Source: a virus
Strand: one strand, 5' to 3'
Length of the DNA: 21,859 nt
IMG/VR virus record: IMGVR_UViG_3300047550_000814
Span: 1 to 21,859 of that record
Each line of letters opens with the position of its first letter. The stretch's first letter is position 1. Position numbers and translations under genes: made by a program. The notes below the pieces were generated by a model that saw nothing but the letters and a program-made list of their open reading frames with translations, was not told the origin of the DNA and searched no databases. This document shows, one piece after another, positions 1-7,679 of the stretch.

Positions 1-11
1 CAAATTATTTG

Positions 12-19
12 TATTTTTG
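12..19 (+). promoter_or_regulatory. Possible Bacteroidota-type -7 promoter element before the small terminase gene
   Basis: TATTTTTG at 12-19 fits the Bacteroidota -7 consensus TAnnTTTG exactly and lies 20 nt before the ATG at 40. The -33 TTTG partner would fall off the left edge of the window, so the promoter cannot be confirmed. Such AT-rich octamers also arise by chance. Confidence 0.3.
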
Positions 20-39
20 TGGTAAATAGCGTAAAAAAA

Positions 40-510
40 ATGAGAGGCAGACCAAAATTACCGACCGAATTAAAAAAATTAAAAGGCACAGAGGACAAAC
101 GCTGGTTAGTCGAGAATGAAATGAAGGTGCTACCTATGGACGAGTTACCACCAGCGCCAGAGGGTTTTAGTCACGAATCTATAAAAATCTGGGACACGGT
201 TTGCCGCGAACTTAAACGCAATGGTTTGCTGGCTAGTTGTGACTTAGAACTGCTGCACGGCTACTGTGAACTTTTAACGCATTACCAAAACGCTTGCACT
301 AAGTTAAAAAAAGAAGGCACAGTTATTTTAAGCAGGCATGGTGACAAAATAATTAACCCGTGGTTTCAAGTACAGAGCCAAGCGCTTAAGCAAGCAACCC
401 AGTTAGGCCAACTGTTTGGAATTACGCCAAGCGCTCGCAGCAGAATTAGCGCAGCGGTTACAAAGCCAGTAAGTAAATTAGACTCACTTAAAAAACCAAA
501 GACAGCATGA
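40..510 (+). CDS. terS: Terminase small subunit, P27 family
   Basis: Small terminase subunits recognise the phage DNA packaging site and load the large subunit ATPase. The 156-residue product starts MRGRPKLPTELKKLKGT, the usual P27-family opening (a GRP and Pro/Lys-rich segment). A helical middle follows, and the C-terminal third reads NPWFQVQSQALKQA, then LGITPSAR-like residues, as is typical of the family. I chose the ATG at 40 over an in-frame GTG at 19 because family members start at MRGRP and because GTG at 19 overlaps the possible -7 element. The stop overlaps the next gene (ATGA at 507), and the large subunit follows after two inserted genes. Family assignment is strong; the packaging site is not visible. 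Confidence 0.92.
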   Translation: MRGRPKLPTELKKLKGTEDKRWLVENEMKVLPMDELPPAPEGFSHESIKIWDTVCRELKRNGLLASCDLELLHGYCELLTHYQNACTKLKKEGTVILSRHGDKIINPWFQVQSQALKQATQLGQLFGITPSARSRISAAVTKPVSKLDSLKKPKTA

Positions 511-1133
511 GCCCAAAAGTTCAGAATATAGACTGCTTGGAATTTATGAAACAATTTCCAGACAATTATTTTGAGTTGGCTATTGTGGACCCGCCTTATG
601 GGATTGGTAGGGATGGTAGTATAAAATCAACTTCAAAGCATGGAGGTAGAAAAGCACACACATTTAAAGGTTGGGACAATTCAATACCTGACATTGATTA
701 TTTTAATGAATTATTTAGAGTTTCACAAAATCAAATTATATGGGGTGCGAATTATTTTACTGAATACTTACCAAGTTCAATGGGCTGGGTATTTTGGGAT
801 AAAGGCCAAAGGATTTGTAATTCAGATGGCGAACTTGCTTTTACTTCTTTTCAAAAAGCATTGAGAGTTGTAACTATGAATAGAGTTCAATTACAAGTAG
901 AAGGCCAAACTTTTCACCCAACACAGAAGCCAATAAAACTTTACCGCTGGTTATTACAGAATTACGCAAAGCAAGGCGACAAAATACTTGACACCCATTT
1001 AGGCAGTGGCAGTTCACGAATTGCGGCGGACATGGAGGGCTTTGACTTTTACGCGTGCGAATTAGACGCGGACTATTTTACTGCTAGTTGCAAAAGGTTT
1101 GACGATTACAAAAAACAAATTAAACTATTATGA
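507..1133 (+). CDS. Orphan DNA adenine-type (N6/N4) methyltransferase
   Basis: This is a probable S-adenosylmethionine-dependent DNA amino-methyltransferase of 208 residues. The catalytic motif IV is DPPYG at residues 28-32. HPTQKP lies at 137-142, and the cofactor-binding motif I region, DTHLGSGSS, at 162-170. Motif IV before motif I is the beta-class arrangement of the N4/N6 methylase family. DPPY usually indicates adenine-N6, but N4-cytosine cannot be excluded. No restriction enzyme lies next to it, so it probably protects phage DNA or marks it in some other way. It sits between the two terminase genes, overlapping both neighbours by 4 nt. The middle of the gene (about 590-910) is AT-richer and has several GAT codons, while flanking DNA has almost none, suggesting recombination. 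The target sequence cannot be read from the protein. Confidence 0.9.
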   Translation: MSPKVQNIDCLEFMKQFPDNYFELAIVDPPYGIGRDGSIKSTSKHGGRKAHTFKGWDNSIPDIDYFNELFRVSQNQIIWGANYFTEYLPSSMGWVFWDKGQRICNSDGELAFTSFQKALRVVTMNRVQLQVEGQTFHPTQKPIKLYRWLLQNYAKQGDKILDTHLGSGSSRIAADMEGFDFYACELDADYFTASCKRFDDYKKQIKLL

Positions 1134-1369
1134 AAAAGACTATAACAAAGTCCGTACATACCAAAGCGTTTGAAACGGCGACTATTAAAATGGAAGCGCC
1201 AGCGTTTTACACTATTTGCGCAGTAGGCCAAAGCTACACAGTAGAGCGCAACGGTGCACCATGTGACAAACAAGGAAAAGAAGCCGAAACAATTAACGAG
1301 GTATTTTTTTACCGCAATGCACAAATAGCGCAAGAGGTTGCAGACTATTTTAACAAGTGCAAAAAGTAA
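1130..1369 (+). CDS. Small protein of unknown function
   Basis: This 79-residue protein, MKKTITKSVHTKAFE..., matches no family I recognise. It has no signal peptide or membrane segment and is mixed in charge, with Lys at both ends (ending NKCKK). Its ATG overlaps the methyltransferase stop (ATGA), and its last 13 nt overlap the GTG start of the large terminase gene, so it is almost certainly translated as part of the same transcript. Its codon use (TTTAAC, GCG, GAC) is like the phage core. It may be a packaging accessory or simply a small inserted gene; nothing in the sequence decides. Confidence 0.75.
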   Translation: MKKTITKSVHTKAFETATIKMEAPAFYTICAVGQSYTVERNGAPCDKQGKEAETINEVFFYRNAQIAQEVADYFNKCKK

Positions 1370-2985
1370 AGCAATATATTGACTCCGTTAAGTCTGGCAA
1401 AGTTCAAACCTGCCAGCATGTGCTCAACGCAGTTAAGCGTTACGAAAAAGACTTAGCGTCTGGCACTTGGAATTTTAGCGAAGAGTTGGCCGAGCATGCG
1501 GTTAACTTTATAGAGAACCTAGTGCACACGACTGGCGACTATGCAGGCAAAAACTTTACGCTAGAACCTTGGCAGGCGTTTATTGTTTATAACCTGTTTG
1601 GGTTTTTAAACGAGGATGGCAGTAGGCGCTTTACGCGTGCCTATATAGAAGTCCCACGAAAAAACGGCAAGTCTACTTTTTCTAGTGCAGTAATGCTTTA
1701 CGGCTTAATTGCTGACGACGAGCCAGCAGCGCAGATTTACAGCGCGGCGACCAAGTTGGACCAAGCCATGATGGTTTTTGGGGAGAGCGTCCGCGTGTGT
1801 CAGAACTTGCCTTGGTTAAACGAAGAGTTAACTGTTAACAACTCTGTTAATAACCGCCGCATTGTTTACGGCCAAAGTTTATATAAGCCCCTAGAGTGGA
1901 ACCCAAACAAGCAGGACGGACTTAACACACACTTCGCCTGCATTGACGAATACCACGCGCACCCCAATGACGAGCTTTATAATGTTATTCGCAACTCCAT
2001 GGGGGCAAGGAGGCAGCCTCTTCTTTTCACAATTACCACGGCAGGATTTAACCGAGAAGCGCCATGCTATAAGCACCGCCAGTACTGCGCCAATGTTTTA
2101 AACGGCGCTATAAAGGACGAGGCGCTATTCTCAGTTATTTACACTTTGGACGAGGGCGACGACTGGACAGACCCAGCCGTATGGGCTAAGGCTAACCCTA
2201 ACTGGGGCGTAAGCGTTTACCCAAGACAATTAGAGCAGGCACTAACCGAGGCTAAAGAATTTGTGCACAAAGAAGTTGAGTTTAAAACAAAGTTGTTAAA
2301 TGTTTGGACAGACACGGCCCAGACTTGGATTAGTGACAGCATGTGGAAAGCATGCGACGGCGACGACGAACTAGAGGGCGAGGTTTGCTATGGTGGCTTA
2401 GACTTGGCAAGCACTGGCGACTTTTGCGCATTCTCTTTATACTTTCCTAGCCTGCACGCCGTGCGCACTTGGTACTGGCTACCTAGTGAGACTGCGTTTA
2501 AGCGTAAGGACGCTGCTGGGGCTTCTATACGCCAATGGGCCACCGATGGCTTTATAGAATTAACCGAGGGCAATGTTACAGACTATGCTTTTATTAAGTC
2601 GCGCGTTATTCAATTAGCGCAGCAATACGACATTAAGGACATAGCCTTCGACCGCTTTAACGCAAGCCAGTTGGTAATTGAACTACAAAATGAAGGGCTG
2701 CAAATGTTTCCTTTTGGACAGGGGTTTGTGTCAATGAGCGCACCGACTAAAGAACTAGAACGACTTGTTAAAGACAAAATGCTAAGACATGCTGGCAACC
2801 CAGTTACGCGCTGGATGATGTCTAACATATTGCTCACACAAGACCCAGCAGGCAATATAAAAATAAACAAGGCCAAGAGCGGCGACAAAGTCGACGGGCC
2901 AGTAAGTATAGTAATGGCTCTAGGCACTTGCATGCAGGACGCCGCCAAGGAGCAAACAACAGATTTTTGGTTTGTAAGCTTATGA
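1357..2985 (+). CDS. terL: Terminase large subunit (ATPase and nuclease)
   Basis: The packaging motor pumps DNA into the prohead and cuts the concatemer. The 542-residue product has the Terminase_1 (HK97-like) architecture. The Walker A region is PRKNGKST at residues 100-107. Walker B is ACIDE at about 194-198, with D197 and E198, and a TITTAG coupling motif lies near 225-230. The RNase H-like nuclease half begins at GGLDLAST (D349) and continues with D355, D432 and DKVDGP around 510-514, which supply candidate metal-binding acidic residues. The start is a GTG at 1357: the next in-frame ATG lies downstream of Walker A and would destroy the ATPase, and the N-terminal helix from GTG matches the family. 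It overlaps the preceding small gene by 13 nt and the following gene by 4 nt. Confidence 0.97.
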   Translation: MQKVKQYIDSVKSGKVQTCQHVLNAVKRYEKDLASGTWNFSEELAEHAVNFIENLVHTTGDYAGKNFTLEPWQAFIVYNLFGFLNEDGSRRFTRAYIEVPRKNGKSTFSSAVMLYGLIADDEPAAQIYSAATKLDQAMMVFGESVRVCQNLPWLNEELTVNNSVNNRRIVYGQSLYKPLEWNPNKQDGLNTHFACIDEYHAHPNDELYNVIRNSMGARRQPLLFTITTAGFNREAPCYKHRQYCANVLNGAIKDEALFSVIYTLDEGDDWTDPAVWAKANPNWGVSVYPRQLEQALTEAKEFVHKEVEFKTKLLNVWTDTAQTWISDSMWKACDGDDELEGEVCYGGLDLASTGDFCAFSLYFPSLHAVRTWYWLPSETAFKRKDAAGASIRQWATDGFIELTEGNVTDYAFIKSRVIQLAQQYDIKDIAFDRFNASQLVIELQNEGLQMFPFGQGFVSMSAPTKELERLVKDKMLRHAGNPVTRWMMSNILLTQDPAGNIKINKAKSGDKVDGPVSIVMALGTCMQDAAKEQTTDFWFVSL

Positions 2986-3170
2986 AATTTTTAGACGACT
3001 ACATGCAGGAGTATTACAACAACCTGCCAAAGTATAGGACATACGAAGACGCCTATAACGCAACCGAGCAAAAATACTTTGGTAAATTTGGCGTAAAGCG
3101 TTACAAGTCTTACGATGTTTTTAGGGCCGCCTTAAGCCGCTGGCTAGCACAAGGCCGAAACAAATGTTAA
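2982..3170 (+). CDS. Small protein of unknown function after the large terminase
   Basis: This 62-residue protein starts MKFLDDYMQEYYNNLPKY and is rich in Tyr and aromatic residues, with a basic C-terminal half. I chose the ATG at 2982 because it overlaps the terminase stop as ATGA, the coupling pattern used throughout this block. An upstream in-frame start at 2928 would run 55 nt into terminase. No membrane segment or known domain is visible. The Tyr/Lys pattern and 'FRAALSRWL' near the end suggest a small helical, possibly nucleic-acid-binding protein, but that is a guess. Confidence 0.7.
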   Translation: MKFLDDYMQEYYNNLPKYRTYEDAYNATEQKYFGKFGVKRYKSYDVFRAALSRWLAQGRNKC

Positions 3171-3205
3171 CACAACTATTTTAACACGGTTGTAATTTGC
3201 GCCCA

Positions 3206-4477
3206 ATGAATCTAAAATTTTGGCAGCCACGAAAGGAAAAGCGTACAAGTTTGTCGCAGCCTGCCGACTGGTTTATTAATACCCTTAACAACGTTTTCGG
3301 CTACCAAACCAGAAGCGGGCAAGCCGTTAATGACAGAACCGCGCTCTCTATTGCCAGCGTTCACGCTTGCGTTAGAGTTATTGCGGACGGTATAGCGGGC
3401 TTGTCTCTTAAACTTTATAAGGACGACGGAACCAGTCGCGAGCAAGTTGTAATCCATTACGCTACTGCGCTGGTTAACGAGCCAAACGCCTACCAAACTA
3501 AATACGACTTTACTAAGTACATGGTTAGCCACTTGGCGCTAAAGGGCAACGCTTACGCTTTTATTAATCGCGATGTGCGTTTTTTGGGTGTAGAGTTGCA
3601 TCCCATTGCCCCAGACTATGTAACCCCAGTAATGCAGGACGGGCAACTATTTTATAAAATTAATTTAAAAGGCTTTCCAAACATAGTGCCAGCCAGTGAC
3701 ATGCTGCACTTTAAAGGGCTTTGTGGTGATGACCCGCTAGTCGGCTTGTCGCCTATTGTTGTGCATGCTGAAACCTTGGGTATTGACTTGGCAGCCATTA
3801 GCCAAAGCGCTGGCGTTTATAAAAACGGAGTGCTTAAGTTTTTGCTTACCAGTGACGCGCAAATAAAGCCAGAGCAGGCTGTGCCTTTAAAGAAGTCGCT
3901 AGACGATGTAATAGACGGGGCTAGCCGCTCTACTGTTTTGCCGAATGGTATTAAAATGGAAAAGCTCAGCCTTAGCCCTGAGGAGGCCCAATACCTAGAA
4001 ACTCGAAAGTTTAGTGCTGAGGAAATAGCCCGTATTTTTGGGGTGCCCGCCTCAATGATTGGGGCAAAGGATGGCATTAAGTCTAGCGTAGAGCAAGAGT
4101 ACCAAGACTTTTACGCTCGCACTTTGGCGAGTTATGCGATTAACATAGAGCAGGAACTGGCGCGCAAGTTGTTAACGGAGACAGACAAATTAACTTATTA
4201 TTTTAAGTTTAACTTTAACTCCTTGCTGAGAGCCAGCGCCAACGAGCGAGCAGACTACTATAATAAGGGCATCCGCGGCGGCTGGCTTTCGCGTAACGAG
4301 GCGCGTATGTTTGAGGACGCTAACGGCTTTACTGGAGGCGACGAGTATTTAATTGAAAGTAATTTAATGCCGTCGTCCAAAATTGACGAATACATGGACG
4401 CCAAAATTGCGCAGCTGATGAGCACAGCAGACAAAAACAATAACCCAGAAGGGGTAAATAATAACGAAGTAATTTAA
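3206..4477 (+). CDS. Portal protein, HK97 family
   Basis: The portal is the twelve-subunit ring at the capsid vertex through which DNA enters and leaves and to which the tail attaches. The 423-residue protein has the HK97-type portal pattern. Near the N-terminus is a segment with ALSIASVHACVRVIADG, where phages of this family carry a conserved V-x-x-CV-x-x-IA. There is an 'LKGNAYAFINRD' strand at about 116-127, and a late 'IARIFGVPASMIG' signature in the stem/wing region that is highly typical of the family. The C-terminus is Asn-rich and probably disordered. I chose the ATG at 3206; an in-frame TTG at 3197 adds only three residues. Protease and capsid genes follow directly, the standard head-gene order. 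Confidence 0.96.
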   Translation: MNLKFWQPRKEKRTSLSQPADWFINTLNNVFGYQTRSGQAVNDRTALSIASVHACVRVIADGIAGLSLKLYKDDGTSREQVVIHYATALVNEPNAYQTKYDFTKYMVSHLALKGNAYAFINRDVRFLGVELHPIAPDYVTPVMQDGQLFYKINLKGFPNIVPASDMLHFKGLCGDDPLVGLSPIVVHAETLGIDLAAISQSAGVYKNGVLKFLLTSDAQIKPEQAVPLKKSLDDVIDGASRSTVLPNGIKMEKLSLSPEEAQYLETRKFSAEEIARIFGVPASMIGAKDGIKSSVEQEYQDFYARTLASYAINIEQELARKLLTETDKLTYYFKFNFNSLLRASANERADYYNKGIRGGWLSRNEARMFEDANGFTGGDEYLIESNLMPSSKIDEYMDAKIAQLMSTADKNNNPEGVNNNEVI

Positions 4478-4479
4478 AC

Positions 4480-5091
4480 ATGAAACAGGAAAAGCGCATA
4501 TTTACGGGCACCGTAATTGCCAGAGCAGAAGGCGGGGCCATGCCTACCGAAATTGGAGGCATTGCGGCCGTTATTAATTCAGTTACCGACTTGGGTTATT
4601 TCGAGGAGGTTATAGAACGCGGTGCCTTTGACTACGCATTAAGCAAAGACTATGACATTCGCTGCCTGTTTAATCATGAGGCCGAGTTAATTCTAGGCCG
4701 CACTAAAGCAGACACCTGCAAAGTGTTTGTAAACGCAGACGGAAACCTTGAGTATACTTGGGTCCCCGACTACGAGAACCCTACTCATGTTAGTGTTGTG
4801 CGGTCAATTATGCGCGGCGACATTACCCAGAGCAGTTTTGCTTTTACAATTAAGGAGCAGAAGTGGAGCGAATCCACTAAATACGGAACTATGGGCAAGC
4901 GCACCATTATGGTTATTGAGGACCTTTACGATGTAAGCCCAGTAACTTACCCCGCATATGCAGAAACAGAGGCAGACGCTCGCAGCATTGCGGCTATGCG
5001 TGACGAAGAGCAGCAACTAGAAGAGGCAAAAAGAAGTCAAGCCGCTGCCGACATTTTAAAACTAGCGCTATTGCGTTACGAAAATTTATAA
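4480..5091 (+). CDS. Prohead maturation protease, HK97 gp4-like (S78 family)
   Basis: This serine protease is packaged in the prohead and removes the scaffold domain of the capsid protein. It has 203 residues, the usual size. Candidate catalytic residues are His66 in FNHE, Ser118/Ser119 in the QSSFAF segment, and Glu147 in the IEDLYDVSPVTYPAY segment. The conserved ERGAF and the DVSPVTYPAY signature are both characteristic. The C-terminal tail (about 165-200) is charged and helical and may target the protein into the shell. It begins 3 nt after the portal stop and ends 17 nt before the capsid gene, matching the portal-protease-capsid order in HK97. Confidence 0.95.
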   Translation: MKQEKRIFTGTVIARAEGGAMPTEIGGIAAVINSVTDLGYFEEVIERGAFDYALSKDYDIRCLFNHEAELILGRTKADTCKVFVNADGNLEYTWVPDYENPTHVSVVRSIMRGDITQSSFAFTIKEQKWSESTKYGTMGKRTIMVIEDLYDVSPVTYPAYAETEADARSIAAMRDEEQQLEEAKRSQAAADILKLALLRYENL

Positions 5092-5108
5092 AACAAAAAA
5101 CAAAAACC

Positions 5109-6422
5109 ATGAATAAAATTAAAGCATTAAAAGAAGAGCGTGGACGCTTGCTCGGCGAGTTGTCTACCTTGCAAACAACCATTGAAAAGGAAGCCCGCTC
5201 AATGGCTGACAGTGAAACCAACCGCTTGGCTGAAATTGAGGCTCGTTTGAGCGCTATTAAAGCCGAAGTTGAAACCTTGGAAAAGTTGCAAAACTTGGCA
5301 GCACAAGCCGCTGGCCATGTTGCTAGCCGCAGCGAGGAAAAAGAAAAGGAAAACATGAAGGAGCAGTACAGCTTTAAGCGTGCCATGGAAATGGCTATTA
5401 CTGGCCGTCGCGATGGTGTAGAAGCCGAGTTTAACTCTATGGCTGCTGCTGAGTTTCAGCGCTCTGGTGTTTCTGTTTCTGCTCACTCTATGAAAGTGCC
5501 TAGCGAAGTTTTCAAGCGTGACATGTCAGTAACTGGCGGAACTTCTGGAAGCGAAGGTGGTGTGAACGTTCAAACAAACGTTGGCTCTATCATCGATGTG
5601 TTGTTGCCTAAGACTGTTTTGCGCGGTTTGGGTGTGCAGCAGTTGTCTGGCTTGGTTGGTAACTTGGACATGCCTACTGCTAGCACTGTGCCTTCTGCTG
5701 GTTGGAATACTGAGAACGGAAGCGCTACCGAAAAGAGCCCTGCCTTCTCTAAAATCACATTTAGCCCTAAGCGTTTGGCTGCTTACATTCAAGTTTCTAA
5801 TCAGTTAATGCTTCAGTCTTCAAACAGCATCGACGCTTATGTTCGTAACTGGCTCTTGAATGCTATGGCTCAGTCTTTGGAAACTGCTGCTATTAAGGGC
5901 GGCGGTTCTAACGAGCCTACTGGTATTATTGCCAATGCTTCTGTAAATGTTACCTACGCTGGTGGCGCTACTTCAAACGCAACCAATGCTAACGGTATTG
6001 CTCCAGTTTGGGCTGACGTTGTAAACTTGATGAAGGCCGTAGAAAACGCTAACGGCGAAGGTGTTGCTTACTTGACTAACCCTAAAGTTAAAGCCGCTTT
6101 GCAAACTATTCCTCGCCAGTCTTCTGGTGTAGAGGGTAATTTCATTTGGCCTGCTGGTGGAATGGACTTGAACGGCTACCCAGTTGCTACCTCTACTTTG
6201 GTACCTTCTAACTTGAGCAAAGGTTCTAGCAGCACTTTGTCTGCTATGATTTTTGGAGATTTCTCTAAAATGGCTATTGCTTCTTGGGGCGGTATGGAGT
6301 TGACAGTTGACCCTTATAGCGGTGCTACTGCTGGCTTGACTAATGTAGTTCTTAACGCGTACTTGGATTGCAACTTGTTGCAGCCTACTGCCTTCGCGGT
6401 TTGTAAGGACATTGTAGCCTAA
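5109..6422 (+). CDS. Major capsid protein, HK97 gp5-like
   Basis: This 437-residue protein forms the icosahedral shell. Residues 1 to about 80 form a Lys/Glu-rich coiled coil (MNKIKALKEERGRLLGEL...), the delta scaffold domain expected to be cut off by the upstream protease. The rest has the HK97 fold pattern, with the VLLPKTVLRGLGVQQLSG N-arm region, a segment around YIQVSNQLMLQSS, and 'EPTGIIAN' before the A-domain. The exact cleavage site is unclear. Codon use differs sharply from its neighbours (TTG Leu, GCT Ala, TCT Ser, CGT Arg), as expected for the most highly expressed gene. The leader just before ATG is A-rich (AAAACAAAAAACAAAAACC) and lacks a Shine-Dalgarno sequence, a strong translation context in Bacteroidota. 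Confidence 0.96.
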   Translation: MNKIKALKEERGRLLGELSTLQTTIEKEARSMADSETNRLAEIEARLSAIKAEVETLEKLQNLAAQAAGHVASRSEEKEKENMKEQYSFKRAMEMAITGRRDGVEAEFNSMAAAEFQRSGVSVSAHSMKVPSEVFKRDMSVTGGTSGSEGGVNVQTNVGSIIDVLLPKTVLRGLGVQQLSGLVGNLDMPTASTVPSAGWNTENGSATEKSPAFSKITFSPKRLAAYIQVSNQLMLQSSNSIDAYVRNWLLNAMAQSLETAAIKGGGSNEPTGIIANASVNVTYAGGATSNATNANGIAPVWADVVNLMKAVENANGEGVAYLTNPKVKAALQTIPRQSSGVEGNFIWPAGGMDLNGYPVATSTLVPSNLSKGSSSTLSAMIFGDFSKMAIASWGGMELTVDPYSGATAGLTNVVLNAYLDCNLLQPTAFAVCKDIVA

Positions 6423-6433
6423 TAATTTGCCTG

Positions 6434-6488
6434 CTTGGAGGCGTTAAAGTCCAAGTGCCTAGGGTGCTCTTGAGTGCAGCGCCCTAGG
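6434..6488 (+). promoter_or_regulatory. Two RNA hairpins between the capsid gene and the next gene
   Basis: The first hairpin pairs CTTGGA (6434-6439) with TCCAAG (6450-6455) around a 10-nt loop. The second is stronger: CCTAGGGTGC (6458-6467) pairs with GCGCCCTAGG (6479-6488), ten pairs including one G-U, around an 11-nt loop. No U tract follows, so this is not a standard intrinsic terminator. It may protect the 3' end of capsid mRNA, act as a processing site, or reduce readthrough. Because the second hairpin ends only 6 nt before the next ATG (6495), it may also limit initiation of that gene. Confidence 0.6.
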
Positions 6489-6494
6489 GCCAAT

Positions 6495-6698
6495 ATGAAA
6501 ATTAAGTTTGTTGCAAACCCAACAGGACAATTTAACCTTAGCTACAATGCTGGCGATGAGGTAATAATGGAAACTAAGCAAGCCATGCTTTTAATAGAGG
6601 CAGGCTATGCCGTAGAAATTCCAGCACTTACCTCTAGTGCTAAACCAACCAAAAAGGTAAAACCAATAAACCCAGAAATCGAACTAGACGCCGAGTAA
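6495..6698 (+). CDS. Small post-capsid protein
   Basis: This 67-residue protein starts MKIKFVANPTGQFNLSYNAGDE and has the outline of small proteins often found between capsid and connector genes in tailed phages: a short beta region with 'G-F-N-L-Y-N-GD', then 'KQAMLLIEAGYA', then a Lys/Pro/Glu-rich tail. Its function is not known to me; a head or connector accessory role is inferred from position. I chose the ATG at 6495 over an in-frame GTG at 6474, which lies inside the hairpin arm. It ends 1 nt before the connector gene, suggesting translational coupling. Confidence 0.75.
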   Translation: MKIKFVANPTGQFNLSYNAGDEVIMETKQAMLLIEAGYAVEIPALTSSAKPTKKVKPINPEIELDAE

Positions 6699-6699
6699 T

Positions 6700-7359
6700 A
6701 TGTTTGTCTCACGCCATTACACCGCATACGCTAACGCCGCTACTGACTATGTAAGTCTTAACGAGGCTAAGCAGCATTTACGCGTTACTAGTAGCGCGGA
6801 CGACTCTTATATAAGCGGTTTAATTTCTATGGCTGTGGAGGCTTGCAGTAATTACCTTGGCTTCTCAGTTAGAAAAGCGACGGCGCGCTATGGCTTTGAC
6901 GGCTTTACAGGGCAGCCAGCGCTCGTTAACCCGCTTAATGGTACCAATATACCTAGCGGCAATTACTTGCGTTTAAATACGCGCTGTTTGGCTGTGACAA
7001 ATGTTTACTATATTAGTGACGCTAACGCCATTACCGCTTACGACCCAGCCGACTGGATTGCTAGCCCAGAACCTATGGGACTATATAGCCGTAACATTTT
7101 TATAGAGACTGCCCCAACGCTGGTAACAGACGACGGAATTAAGTACATTGTGGAAGTTACAGAAGGCTTTAACCCTGTTGGCACAACCAGCGTAGACCCA
7201 GACACTATTTGCCCAGCAACTGTAAAGCATGCTGCACTTTTGTTAATTGCTCAGTATTACGACAATAGGCAGGCTATTGTTACTGGTACTATCCAGAGTA
7301 GTATGGAGTTAGGATTTCACTATTTGTTGGACCCTTATAAAATCCAAGTATTAAGCTAA
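6700..7359 (+). CDS. Head-tail connector protein, gp6-like
   Basis: This is the probable adaptor ring that binds under the portal. The 219-residue product has the gp6/connector signature near the N-terminus, 'VSLNEAKQHLRV' followed by 'DDSYISGLISMAVEACSNYLG', a helical bundle of the HK97 gp6 type. A longer beta-rich insert follows (about 75-165) and then 'PATVKHAALLLIAQYYDNRQ', the conserved C-terminal helix. Position after capsid and before head closure agrees. Its stop overlaps the next start by one base (TAATG at 7357-7361). I am confident of the family; the insert makes it longer than the shortest members. Confidence 0.9.
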   Translation: MFVSRHYTAYANAATDYVSLNEAKQHLRVTSSADDSYISGLISMAVEACSNYLGFSVRKATARYGFDGFTGQPALVNPLNGTNIPSGNYLRLNTRCLAVTNVYYISDANAITAYDPADWIASPEPMGLYSRNIFIETAPTLVTDDGIKYIVEVTEGFNPVGTTSVDPDTICPATVKHAALLLIAQYYDNRQAIVTGTIQSSMELGFHYLLDPYKIQVLS

Positions 7360-7679
7360 TGAATGCTGGCTTAATGGACGTGCTCGTAAGTTTACAGAGT
7401 TACACCGAAACGGTGGACTCTAACACTGGCGAAAAGTTACAAACTTGGAGCGAGTACGCTACGGCATGGGCAAGGCGTCAAGAGGCAGAAAGTGGGCAAG
7501 AGAATGTAAACGCTGACAGGCGAGAGCATAAGCAATATGTTGTTTATACTATTCGCTATAATGGCGATGTAAGCGTAAAGCATAGAGTAGTTGAGGGAGG
7601 CATAGCCCACAACATTGTTAACATAGCCAACTTAGAGCGCAACCTATATTTGAAATTACAAACCGAAGTAACTTTATAA
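7359..7679 (+). CDS. Head closure (head-tail joining) protein
   Basis: This 106-residue protein matches the size and pattern of the SPP1 gp16 / HK97 gp7-like head-tail joining family. There is an N-terminal 'L-V-S-L-Q-S-Y-T' strand, 'DSNTGEKLQTWSEYATAWARRQ' with the typical W-A-R step, and a later 'HRVVEGG' followed by 'I-N-I-x-N-L-E-R-N', the usual end pattern. It seals the DNA-filled head and presents the surface for tail docking. It overlaps both neighbours by one base (TAATG), so the three neck genes are probably translated together. Confidence 0.85.
   Translation: MNAGLMDVLVSLQSYTETVDSNTGEKLQTWSEYATAWARRQEAESGQENVNADRREHKQYVVYTIRYNGDVSVKHRVVEGGIAHNIVNIANLERNLYLKLQTEVTL

Noticed and set aside
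19-39. GTG at 19 as start of the small terminase gene
   Set aside because: It adds seven residues before MRGRP, the usual family start, and overlaps a possible promoter element.
2610-2948. Minus-strand open frame of 112 codons opposite the large terminase
   Set aside because: Opposite a confident gene and without motif or context; a shadow of biased codon use.
3197-3205. TTG at 3197 as start of the portal gene
   Set aside because: An ATG only three codons downstream is a better start, and nothing in the extra residues matters to the fold.
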